The position numbers were made by a program, and so were the translations under genes. This document shows positions 1 through 12,800 of a DNA stretch of 64,000 nucleotides, piece by piece; the stretch's first letter is position 1; each line of letters begins with the position of its first letter. The notes under the pieces were generated by a model, which had not been told where the DNA came from, ran no database searches, and worked only from the letters and a program-made list of their open reading frames with translations. Location of the stretch: assembly GCA_005281725.1 (NCBI GenBank), contig SSBO01000001.1, positions 3,828,399-3,892,398 of the forward strand, written 5' to 3'. The DNA comes from Wuchereria bancrofti. Its lineage: Eukaryota > Nematoda > Chromadorea > Rhabditida > Onchocercidae.

Positions 1-291
1 AATGATAATTTAAAATATGTGCAAAAATGCAAAATCCTTCGGTTTACTTTGCTCACTTTGCTGGTGCTGAAAAAAAAGAAAACTCAAAAGTAGACCTATG
101 TATATTTTAGCATGTTAGAAATGGTGTATCATTCTGCACACATGAATCAGTATTGGTTTAAGATATAAGAAAAGTTTAGTAAATGACAAAAAAAAAAAAT
201 TAAAGGGTGAAAAGTGCAGAAATAATTGGATGATTAATTAGCACTAACACAAAAAATATTGCAACAATTTGTTCGGTGATTTTTAAATTGC

Positions 292-3200
292 TCAAACATC
301 AGTGTTTTTGCAACAGTTCTTGTAATGATTGAATGCTTTACCACTGAAAGAGTTAGTAGTACCTTCACTATTGGAACTTTTAACGCTTGTGATACTTGTG
401 AGGTAGGACTGTTCTGAATGCGTCTGAGTGTGCTCGATTTCCAAATACCTTTCCGTCTTTTTCCTCAGTTTTGCGGTGATTTCTGAATCTTTCTGTTCTC
501 GGTCTTCATCTTCTTCATCCGACTGTGTTTCTAATGTTTTCTTTTCCGTTATATCTAGTGATGATGGTTTTAGAGGTTTTGATTCCGTCTTCCTTGTCAG
601 TTGAGTCCGTTCTGAACTTGGCCGTAATTTTTTTGCTTCTATTTTACCCTGAAATAAGTCACAACTGAAGATGTAATAATCACAATCCTTCTGTGTATGC
701 AAGCCAATCTTTTGTCAACTTCGAGCTCATTCGTACAATGTTCCGGCTTTGAACACCTCTGCACTAACCTTGATTTAGTCACTGATTTAGTCGAATATTT
801 TTTTGAATGCTTGTTTGCTAGCATTGATTTAATCATTTATTTCAACAACTTGGTGATACCGAATAAACTGAATTAAGTGGCATGAAGATGCAATACATGG
901 AGCAGTCAACCTGTTGTCATGCTTATAAATATTCATTGCAACCTGGATTTGCATACAATAAGCAAAAGCAAAAACTGACTCAGTTAATTCCATTTTTACC
1001 TTTTCTAGCTCTCCAAACGATAATTTAGTCTTCTCCAAAAGGACTGGGAGTGTTTGCTAAATGAAGCAGTTTAGTTTTATGAAAATCAATTAAAAAAAAC
1101 GCATTCTAAAGAAAAAATTTTTTGCTATTAAAATAAGTCTCCAGTTCTAGTGTAAATGTGTAATTTTTTCATAAAACAACGTATTTCATAAACAAAAGTT
1201 AACTGAATGTACTTGAATGTGAACTATTACCGCGGTCCTTGAAGCTGTCGACAATATTTTTTTTTTGATACTGCCCTGTAAATTTGGAAACTATTTTTCC
1301 AAGTAATTAAAATTATAAAACTTATTAGAATTATAAAATTTCAATTATCTGCTAAAAATTTCATAAAACGTGGATGAAACGGTCAAAACAACATATTTTA
1401 GCATTAACTTTTTTCCTTGATAAAATTTTGTCCGGCTCTTCCGTTCCAGTTTCTAATGATATATTACTCTCTACATCTAGGGTCGGCTGATCGGCACTTC
1501 GTTCATTATCAATAAGAACAGACATTCCTTCCTAAAAAATGTATTTTTTGGATTTTCAATGGTTTAGCTTTTTCTGAACTAACTATCATTCATACTGTAT
1601 ATTCCATTTCAAATTCCTAACTATATTTTTAAGAATAAAAGAAAGCTTACATCTTCACCAACAGGTTTCAGCGTTACAACAGCTGGTCCCAGAATATGAT
1701 AATGATCATCCAAACTCGTTGAAGGTTTCAAGGCAACTATCATTGCTCGGAATCCGATAATAAGCTTCCTTCCAATTCCAACTTCAATGTCTGTTCGACC
1801 GCTCACAGAATATCCATGTCTTGTGTACAATTTTTCGAATTCATCCAAAGTTATTAAAGCAAAACTGCAGTAATACCATTAATATTACTTTAATTTTAAT
1901 TAATTTAGTATGAAAATTTTTGTAAATTCAGTCCTGATTATTTTAGATATATTCAATAAAGTCTGTCCATTTCCAATCAGTGTATATAAATACAAATTTG
2001 AAATTGTATATGAATACAATATATATATATATATATATATATGAATACCCAATACAAATTTGAAATTGTATCTAAGAAAGTAAATACAAACGACTCATGT
2101 TGTTCCTTTAGTTCATATATAAGTCGTCGTGTTTGCTCCTTCCGCGATATTGTCCTAATGATTGAGCTATCAAATGACCGAACAATATCCATTGTATCTT
2201 CATCAATCTTGATCAAAATGCAGTCGGTTGATGTCCGGTACTCAACTTTTGGTTTTTTCACGGATTCACGTCGCTTAAACAAAACTAAGATCAAATTAGA
2301 ATATTACTAAAAAAGCTTGGAAAGATTTCCTAACAACACAGCCATTTTTCAGTGATATTTTTGAACAGAGTTAAACAAAAATACAAGTTTCCAATAAGTA
2401 ATTGGAAACTTATATTTTTGGTTTCAATTTTTACACGTCTATTTATCATATTTTTTGAGGACTACATTAGATTTATTGCTTTTTTCATAGGAATTTCAAA
2501 CTAATGAAAAATTTCTGGCAATTAAAAGAAAACAGACGAAATCATTTTTGTCCAACAAATTTCGCTCTCCAACAAAACGCCCCTGATATACATAATAATC
2601 GTGCTTGTGCTCTTTCCCTCGTCTTGATAATGTCATTTCAGTTACTCTGTAATCAGCAGTTGCATTTATCATCAGTAACAATCATATTCATATTAGCTAC
2701 ACAATCGTACTAGCATTTGAAACCAAAAATAGAAGTTTGAGAGTTTGGAGAAATGAAGACTGCGCTAAAATGGAACAAATAAATTTCCTAAAAAAGATAT
2801 CTTGTGGTCAGAGACAAATGACTAACTTGCAAATACCCTTCCTGATAAAGTACATCGTCTTTCCGAACGTTTGGACCAACTGGCCACCTAACTGTTCAAT
2901 TCCTGATTGTGTTTCAAGATATTTGACCAATTTATCCACTAAGTCCTGCCTTTTCTGGTTATCGATAGCCTGAATCCAATGAACAGATTCCAGGGCATCC
3001 TGAAAGCTGGGATCCGGAGAATTAATTAAACGTTCACCACGATCACGCAAACGATTCAAAGAACGCTCCCATTGCTGTATCGATTCGTGGTGCAAAAATC
3101 CCTGCCTACAATGAAAATAGCTATGCACTAAATACTTTAAATTCTGGAATCATAATCAATTTGACGGAAAGAAGTCATTTAAGCAGAGTTATTTGGATAA

Positions 3201-6200
3201 TTTATAATATTGGAACCTACAGCATATAAAATAACCCTCAGAAATTAATGGGTTTACGAATTGATTTAAACAATAACTTCTACTAACTTTTGCAAGTCAA
3301 TAATAGTATGTTCCAGCGTTTGTGCAGCCATTCGGATAGCTTGTTTGGTTTTGATAACAGTAATTAAGTCAAGCACTTCTTTGTTTTTTTTCATCGCTTT
3401 TCGAATCAGAGCATCCACAATTTTATTTAAATTTTTCTGTTCTCCCAATGCTACCTGATAGGAATCACCCGGGAAAAACGTAAATTTCGCTGGCGGTTGA
3501 CTGAGCAAGAATTGAAGAAAATAAAGTGCCGAGAGCTGAATACGTACACGTAGGAGCTGAAATAAAGTTAATATGGCGTAAAATACAAAGTAATTAAAGC
3601 AAATATATAGAAGTGGATATGAAGACACATACGCTGGCAGTATACAATGCCTCATGTAGCGTGAAAATAAACAGTGGTGTGATGCGTAGGATTTTTAAAA
3701 GTGTCAAAAATACCACAAGTAAAAGAAGTATAAAACGCATCGTGTTGCATACAGCTGAAAATAAGATAGTGAAAAGAAGGGAAAGAAATAAGATTTCAAG
3801 ATGTCAAGATTTTGGAATGATCTGTTTGAAACTATAAAACAATTCTCTAAATATAAATTAAGTGATATAAACGATCAAAAATGGATAAATATGCGTGGGT
3901 TTGAAAAAACATTGAAGGAAAACATTGAAATTGAAGTTATCAAAATATCAAATTTTCTGTGCAGAAAATACCAAAAATCTTAAAGAATAAAATTTCATGA
4001 TTTTATCAAATTGCATGCCTTATTTTTCTTCGGATTCAAAACAACTTAAAAAAGCCGGAAAGATAAAATGAAATGACGGTACTGACACAATATTCTCCAC
4101 TGTCCATTGTCTCGTATGCATGAACCATTCGGATATTTGGCCAATATTACCGAGAGGACGATGCAAATTCCGACAATTAGTGACATATAAACAAGAAAAA
4201 GAGCGAATTCGATAGTAATCCGATTCATGCTTTGAAAGCAGCGCATATCCAAACGATCTAATTCCTAAAGAAGTTGAAAACTTTTTTAGAAAACTTAACA
4301 CCACTCAGTGAACAGCTTCCAACATTTGTGCATATTTGGCTATTTGCGGAAATGCTTCTGAAGACTCGCTATTTACACAATTTTCATTTTAAGGCACCAT
4401 AACAATCTTTTATGTATTCGCAACATTTATCCACGCTTGTATGTTGGCTGGGTACTAACAGTTGGGATAAAAAATTGACAAATAACTTGGATTGCTAACC
4501 AACCATTCGATATGCTGGTTTCCGTAATCGATGAAAATGTACCACTTCTTCAACAAAAAAAATGAACGCAATCAGGAATGTGAACATCAGGACTGAATAG
4601 CTAACATCGGTCCCGATTACTGGCTGCCAGAAAATGACAAATGCAATCAAGATAGACTGGATGATAGCCAGAAATGCAGAAAATATGCACCACCTTCAAG
4701 TAGAAAAATTGAATTAGAAAAGATGCAAAACGAGAATGATACTGTTGATGGAACAACCTATAATACTCGGGCACGTTTATGGAGGTAGCTGTGTCAATTA
4801 ATTAGAAATAATCATTAATTAATGCAAAAATAGAACGTGGGTAGTTGCTTCTTTGAATACATACCATTCCAGAGACCGAACCGGTTTTAAAACGGAAATA
4901 TTAGTAGGAACTGGATAAGGCAAGAATGGAATACCCATCCAGTTTAGACGATTCAGTTTTGTGTCCGTATCAATCCAACACTGAAAATTTGAAAGCTCAA
5001 GTTTCATATATTTTGAGGTATTTATAACTGGATATAATGATAAACCGTTCAGTGGAAAGAAATTCTTATGTTGACATTAAGATATTAAATTTAAATCAAT
5101 ATTCCATTAAATGCTGCTTTTGAAGTGTATAGTCTCCCTTTTAAAGTAATTTTTAAAGATATAACCCGCAACACTGTTAGGATCTTTAACTCCACGTGAT
5201 GGTACCACTTGTTATCAGCTGAATTCAAATGTTCACAAAAGTCATCCAACGTTAACTTTCCTTCATCAACACCATGTTCCAGGAGGTCGATTACTAAATG
5301 TGCTGCACGTCCGGAAATCGCACCCAAAGTCCAAAGGCTGTATACTCGAGCAAGAAGGATACTATAGTAACCAGTACAAACGTCACTGTCGTCTTTCTTC
5401 TGTAGTTTAGAAAATCCGACCCATTTTTGCTTTAACATTTAATTTCAGCAGAAAAGTTTGTCAAATCGTGGAAAGCTATTAGGTAAAGAAACTATGTAAC
5501 AGTTTATAGTCAAGTGTGAGAGTAAAAACAACTCTCGTCATGCGAACAGAAGGGCAAAAAATGGAAATAGATAAGATACTATAAGTGACTCGTCCACCGA
5601 TTGACTGTCAATACTTTTCACTGATTCATCATACATGCTGGTTTGCACTCGTGAATACTGTCCTACATTACTCGCAAAGCCCTAAAATCACCAAATTATA
5701 ATCAGTTATTTCTTCCAGAATTGAGATAACCAAAGAAAAAACTTTTACTTCGAAAAAGAAGTATTCCAATATTCAAAGAAAGTACCTAAAAAAATAATAC
5801 TTAAAAAATAAGTTACTTTGAAGACGTTAGCTTCGATCTGCTCATTAACAACGGTCCAATTAGCCTCTGTAAGATAAGAGTCAGCTTGCCGACGCATTGC
5901 TTTTATATTTGTACGTAGAGTACGATTTAAATGTCGTTCTACGTTCTTCTCTGAATCTTTCATGTAACGTGATCGGCGATTTGTGCCTTCACGATTCGTA
6001 ACATAGGAAAATGCCATTCCCTGTAATTTTTTCAATATTTTACGAGGAGACAAACAACACTAACTATTTCGTATGGGAGCGTTTAGTTACTTACCAAGAA
6101 AATTGCTTGCAGAAATTAATGCTTAGAGCTTTCTACAGATTTATTATAGTGGTACATCAGCAGTGACTACCTGAATCACCAAACAAACGAAAACGGCGGA

Positions 6201-9200
6201 ACTCGCATAAAGTACCACTTTTTCGCCAACTCGACGGGCATACGGGTCGTACTGAACACTTTCAGTAAATTCATGTACCAGTAGGAGTGCCAACGCTCCC
6301 TTCAGGCCACCATACGCCAAAAGAACGTAATCTGTATCATAGACAATATGAGAACTGCCAAGTGCATTCCAAACTTCGCGAAACACAAGTAATGCCAGCA
6401 TACGAGCCATCAGTGATACGGGAAATAACAAAATACCGGAGATTAAATGATAAATTACATCAATCTAAACATAGCATACTTCAACGCTTCGTTCTCTGAG
6501 TTCTGAAAAACCTAGAGGCCTCAAGGGCTATCAATCAAACTTCCTTAAATGATGGTTATGATGTCTAAAAAAGACATATAAGAATTCACTTCAACTGGAT
6601 TATTAAAGAGCAGCAGACCAATAGCATAGCCGCTGAACATAAATACAATGCAGTTAGCCCAATAACCAAATGCTGTCCAAATTTGTAAAGTCAATTCTAC
6701 ACTTCTCGGATTTAATCGTTCTCTACAAATCGGTGCAATATGATAAAACGAAATGGTATAAGATCGGTAAACAGTTAAAGGTTATACTTCTCACCATTTT
6801 TTTCTATACGAACTTTATCGGGCCTGATCATGATTTTTTCAAAACCCCTGTGTTGCGAAACAATAAAAATCACCTAAGATAGTTCAGTGTAACACCGTAA
6901 AAGACGGTGGCTACAGCGGCCGATCCTTTGGTTATTTCACCCAACTGCCATACAAAGTATACGGAAATTACCAAAAACATCTAAAACTGTAAAAGTTTTA
7001 AGCAAGAATCATTAAAGGAAAAAAAATCTCTTGCATTGTGGAGAACATACAAATTGCACTTAAATTCAAAGTAAATGACTTTTGGTTCCAATTAAGGAAA
7101 GAAAACTTTGCGTTAGATCTTGAAACACAGAAATTCCTAAAAGGATCCCATAGAAATTGGCAAATAGTACATTCTTTAGGAATATTTGGTGCAATCACAG
7201 CAATTATCAGTGTTAAAACTACGAAAAGTAAGAAGGAAGAAGAAATAATGAATAACCTGAATTCTTTTCTCCTCACTAATACCATGTCGTATGATCATAA
7301 CAGTAATATGAGCACTAGTGTACCCCAACAACGGCGATATTATGATACAGCTTATGCACATCATTGCATAATGTACAAAAGTGTACGGGTAAGATGGCAA
7401 ATTTACTTCCTTCTGAAATCGAAGAAAAGTTTAAACTAAAACTTTAAACTAAAATCAATTGTTTCCATTCTCAAATACTGATTCGTTTGGCTGACGTAGA
7501 AGTGTGCTGCAGAAGAGTACCAAATACTGCTGAGTAGAGAAAAGAAAGCTTTAATTACCTGACGTAAAACTATTATCTAATATGCCATTTCATCGGGATT
7601 CCGTAAAACCGTGCAGAAAGATACATATGCGTTTCTAACAATAACTCCATCATTTGGCAAGAAAATTATGAACAGAAAAGAACTACCAAAACAAAATTGC
7701 GGAGAATTTGGTAGACGAAAATGGCTAGACCATCATTGAGTAATGATTCACCCTCTACCAATATTTTGATACGCTGCGGAGCACCGATATCTTCCAGGAT
7801 TGCAACAACTGCTACAGGGTCTGTTGCAGCCAAAATTGCACCCATCAGCATGACCTACATGACCCCAATTTATCATTATTCAGAAAACTAACGAGAAATC
7901 AAACATGCTTTGTGAATGATATGGCATACTCATGCGAAAAAAGACTCTGAAATGAGTTAAGAGCAAGAAAAGTGTGAAAATCAGCGCAGTTTTCACAGCA
8001 ATATATACGAAGTCGATGCTATCTAGAAGGAATTAGTCAAAGTAATGATAATCTAAGCCAAAGAGATAGTATAGACCGCAGTCTACAGTCGGATATTTCG
8101 TGATGAAAGTGGGATTTCTGTAGCTTGCATTATTAATACTTTACAATAAAAAAACCCATTTTTGCGATCTTAAAAGCGGATAATTAAAAAAAAAAACTCA
8201 CAAAATGACGGTGTAAAGTTAAACATGTACAGTTTATTATAAAATAAAAGTTACGTAGAAATTTGTCTGGTTCAAGATACAGAAAACAGAAAATAAAATG
8301 CCTTGAAACGAAAGGAAGTGAAACTCATTTCACCATAACCAGTCTACTTTACATATTTTCTAGTGATGTCCACAGTAAATGAATGGTACACGTACGTGGC
8401 AAAGGAAATGGGTAAGACTAAGCCGTATAATTTAGATCCCGCATTCTAGTAATATCATAAACATCGTACCAAGACCTCATCTTTAAGTGAAATTTAAAAT
8501 CTGTATTTTAATTTTCAATTTTCATTTAGATCGGTAAGCCATAACAGTGATAATCATACTAACCGTGAATACATTCCAGCTGTCCATAATCCGCAGAAAT
8601 GGTAACATTAAGGCAGTGTATAATATTAGTGTTAATAAATAAACAGTAGCGGTCAGCGCGAATAGTAGCCATTGTTTACGAAAGAATAGATGTGAATTGC
8701 TTTTCACCGCAGATTCAAAAATAAGTAACGGTAGAAGAACCTAAATGAGAGATTAATTCTGACCGAAATAGCTTGCTTGCTTGCTCTACTCCAAAAAAGG
8801 AGTTTCCGTGTGTCGCACCCTTTGCACTAATTGTAATTGATATCATAAACGTACTCCAACAACAATGCCAGGTTCAACGGTCTTCCACGTATAAGTCTCA
8901 TCGATGTGTGCCATCAAATTTTCTGGGAAGAATAAGTGGAGAATGAAACTGGAATATTAAGCAGTCGTTGAAATAAAGTTTGCGTAGTTTAAGTCATTAT
9001 TTAACAAATTCCAATCTATCAATTTTGATTTTTCATTCTCCAGCAAAGATGCTTAAGAGTCCATCGTTTCAGTTTTAAGAGTTCATCGTGATGATTACGC
9101 ATTTTAATCACTTGGCTTTTTTGATCACGCCAAATAATTTAAAAAAGGGCTTCAAATATATTTTCCCATAAACAAAATTACTTGAAAAGTTAGGAAAATA

Positions 9201-9485
9201 AGAAATGGGACATAATTAATTAAGTGGTTAATATCAAAAACAAAGCAGTAATAAATGCTAATAAGTCGTAAGTATTATTGCATAGAGATGCAAAGCGAGG
9301 CAATTTCGTTTTGATGGATATTTAAGAATGGAAGAAGGATGAAACCTTGTGCCAAGTGCAAATAAGAAAATGAGAATAGTATCCGGTATGCGGAGAAATC
9401 GGATGCGGCGATTTGTAGCATCCAACACAAGGCCGGTAACAAGAGCCAGAAATGGGAACAAGAATACTTGCAATGATTTGAGCAT
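292..9485 (-). CDS. SLC9C-type (sperm NHE-like) Na+/H+ exchanger, multi-exon
   Basis: Membrane cation/proton antiporter, read right to left. The chosen ATG at 9485 opens a hydrophobic segment (MLKSLQVFLFPFLALVTG). Exchanger motifs follow in order: LLPLLIFESA (about 8730-8700), GAILAATDPVAVVAILED and EGESLLNDG (7853-7690), WQLGEITKGSAAVATVFYGV (6985-6890) and AYGGLKGALALLLVHEF (about 6340-6260). The ND pair in LLNDG is typical of electroneutral exchangers. A cytosolic block has EANWTVVNEQI (about 5860). Hydrophobic helices at 4680-4560, 4270-4150 and 3755-3600 stand where SLC9C proteins carry a voltage-sensor domain. VIKTKQAIRMAAQTLEHTI (about 3350-3290) resembles the conserved VKTRQAIR stretch of the SLC9C/SOS1 group. 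A cyclic-nucleotide-binding-like part follows (YQGRFVGERNLLDK near 2580; VEYRTSTDCILIKIDED near 2230). The acidic tail ends at a TGA at 292. Exon borders between 300 and 1100 are uncertain. Family assignment is firm; treating all blocks as one gene is inference. Confidence 0.8.
1989..2071. repeat. AT microsatellite flanked by a 21-bp direct repeat
   Basis: An (AT)n run at about 2020-2042 is bracketed by two exact copies of AATACAAATTTGAAATTGTA plus T, at 1989-2009 and 2051-2071. It lies inside the exchanger gene, near the 3' edge of the coding block at about 2075-2280. Confidence 0.85.
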
Positions 9486-9814
9486 ACCACTGCACACAAA
9501 CGCCTGCTTTATCTTAATTGAACGTAATAATAAATCTCCCTTAACTGTTTCGCTTCTTTTGTATTTTTCATCTAAAAACTCCTTTTTATAGGTTTTGCAT
9601 AAAACCGCTAGCGAATTTGTGATGAAGTAAAAGTAATCCGTCAACAAATCTGGACAATAGCTGCTTGGGATAAGGTTTTACGTTAAGTGACCGCATTGTT
9701 TGTTACATCATTAAATAAGGTGGTGGTTGAAGTGGAGGGTAGTCTCTTTTTCTTGAGCGAGTTGGTTTATTTATATAAGTTGCAAAGAGCTACATATAAT
9801 TGGATTGCTGATAG
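9486..9814. promoter_or_regulatory. Shared divergent promoter region between exchanger and uridylyltransferase
   Basis: About 330 bp separate the chosen ATGs of two oppositely directed genes, so this stretch must hold both 5' leaders and probably both promoters. I see no TATA-like element I would defend. The plus-strand ATG at 9815 directly follows GCTGATAG, a possible splice-leader acceptor. The minus-strand start is less certain because an upstream exon cannot be excluded. Confidence 0.4.
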
Positions 9815-12800
9815 ATGGAATCTGCAACAACAGAAGGTTCGGATAATTCGAAGCGCACTGCTCCAGATCAGAGGGGGAAACAAAAGACAACGATCAATAG
9901 CGACTCATTGATTGTCTCACAAAAGAGTCGGACGGTAACTTATTGCTGATATACTTAATAAGAACAAATCGTTCAGTATAATCTTATCATTCGGCTAATT
10001 CTAAAAAAAACAGCTTCTAATGTGTGGTGAAAATGTTAGTACCGCATTACAACAACTGAAAATTAAAAAGGTTGTTGATTAGTTGCAGGCAAATAAATTG
10101 TTTGTTTTTCATGTCTTAGATTGTATATTCTGCTTTGTTTATTTCAGGAGAATCAGAAAATTTCGAAAAATATCAGTAATCGGAAAAGAACTCGAAAAAG
10201 ACGAACATCACTTATTTCTGCAACGAGTAATGCGCTTGATACATCTCTGATTAGATTTGAAAACATGTCTATCCAACGCAAAAATGTTTTTGGACATACG
10301 GGAATGCAGTCTGTAATTCAGGTAAGTTTTATTTTATTCCCATAGTCACATGCTTGCTGCATCAAATCAGGATACATCTTAGTTCTTGAAACTTTTAGCC
10401 TTAAAAAAAATCTTTTTTATAATTCTGGTGACTAGTATGTTTCACAAAATTTGCCATATATATAGGATAACAATCATTTGAATTGGAAAGTGAACGATGT
10501 ATCGTCTGAAATGAATTCAGAAGTTCGTAACTTTTGGGAACGTCCAAACTTGGGTTCTTCTCGTGAAAAACGCTCCAAAAGGAACAGGCTGAAAAATTCC
10601 TCGGTCTATAAGTTTTGAATAATATCGATATGTTTTACACTTCGTATTTCAGTTCTCAACAAAACGTGCCATTTTACTGGCATACTTATCTCAGTCTCTT
10701 CATTTTATTTCTTGTGCTACTCTTAAATAAGTTTTTCAAAAATAGATAATTTGCAGTTTCGTTTGGTAACTCTTGCTGCAAGTACTTCGGTAAATGAACA
10801 CGCAAATGTTGTTGCAAGATGCATTGAGCCAGATGTAATATCATTAAGTGGTAAGGAAGGGAGTGAGAATCTGGAAGATGATGCTGAATTTACTTTAGTC
10901 GAAAAGGTAGGTGATACTGATGACCCTAAATATATATCTTCAAGTTCTGTGAAATTTTTCATCAGTATTAATAATCTCACTTTAAGATCATTTGGGAAAT
11001 GAGTACTTTTCGAACTTTTAGAATATTGCAAGTTATGAACAAATGAGTAAGCATCGATGGAGATGTTCAATAATTTTACAGCTTTATACTATTACGGTCT
11101 TTTAAAAATAGTGCAACTTATAAATGCTCTAAATTGTTTCGTACTGAGGCGCTCGCAAATTATATGATTGTCATGATTGAAATAAACTACTTAGTGTCCA
11201 ATGAGTTGTCTATGCTTTTGTCATTAGGTCATATTTATGTATTTTTTTAAAACTAAACAATAAAACATATGGAACCGAGTTTCAGGATGATGATTTCACT
11301 ACGGAATTACAAACTGCACCGCTAATCGGCAAAGCAGTTCTAAATTGTTTAACTACTTCTAACAAGTTAGAAAGGAGCAAACTTGTAAATAATGCAGTTT
11401 CTGAGAAAACTAATAATGCCAGTGTCTTAGGAAATGAAGGTACTGTTTCATTTAGTAATTCGGCTGAAAAACTAGTTTCTGAAACTAGGTGATATGTAAC
11501 AAAAAAACGATTTTTGGAGTTGACTGAAAGCATAAAGCTCATTCAAGTTGCAGGCAATAGTCTGATTCTGAGAAACAAAGAACAAATGAAATTGGATGTA
11601 GTTTGCAAAGGGAAGAAACAGTTCACCACCAAAGTGTGTTTTCATTTTACTACCAAGTTGTGAATTCTTATTTATTTTTGATAATTTCAGTATTCTGCAT
11701 CTTTTCCATCGCTTTGTAAATTGTTTTATTTTGTAATTAATTTAGGTACCATTAAGGAGAGGTCCACTTTTGATTCGAAAAGATTCTTTTGATGGATTTA
11801 ATTTAATCCCTGGTACGCATAAGTTTATTCAAAATGGCGAAGTAGAGGTAAATTTTTAATTTATTAACAGCCTTCATTTCACTTTCGGTTTTGTCATACA
11901 TTTTGCGTTTGATTTTTCGCTAAATTTCAGGTCAAAATTGAAAAGCCAGAAGGAAAGGATTTTGTTCAGCTCATCTTGTTTGAATGTTGTGGTCCGTTGG
12001 AAGATCCTAAACAAGTCACTCGAGGTGGATACAAGATATGTGCATCAGCTGTATTACATGAGAATACATCTGCGGAAGTAATACGCGCGGCGCTTATTGA
12101 TTTAGCTGAACAACTTGAGCGAATATCTCGTGATTCATTTTATGGTGATGAATGTGTAGCTTGTTTAAAATTCAGTTGTTTATTAAACTGTCTTCAATAT
12201 TTGGTATTGCTTAGAATATAGTGCAAAGGTGTTTTAATTTAGGCGAAAAGTTATCTTATTCGGTGAATAAGTACTCTTTGTCTTACCTGGAGAAGCAGTA
12301 CATTTATCCGCTGAAAAAGAAATCTTCAAGTTTCCCACGAGCTGTCTACTACTGTCAATTATGCAAGTATCATATCTGTTCAATTTCTCAAGCAGTAACG
12401 CATTTCTTGGCACGAGAACACATTGACAATAAGGAAGTGAGCATTTTAACTGCTAATGAAGAAAGTTTCAGAACAATCCAGCTTTGTGCTGAAAGATTTT
12501 CATGAAATATAAAATCTCCATGTTTTCAGATTTTTATAGTCTATTTCTTTTCCAATATATATCATGCATACATCATCATGGATCTGTATTTCTCTAATTT
12601 AATAAAATATAGTTACAGAAGGCAGAGTCGCTAAAAAAGTTGGCATGTTTGCCAGGCCCGGTCAGGGAACAGATGTTCAAAGTAGACCAAATCATTCGAG
12701 AATTATACATTTTCACTGGACTTACGGATGTACAGTGTGAAGTCGGGTCACAAATCGCGAACTTGTTGTCAGATTTTTTACAAAACAAAGCTCACAGAAG

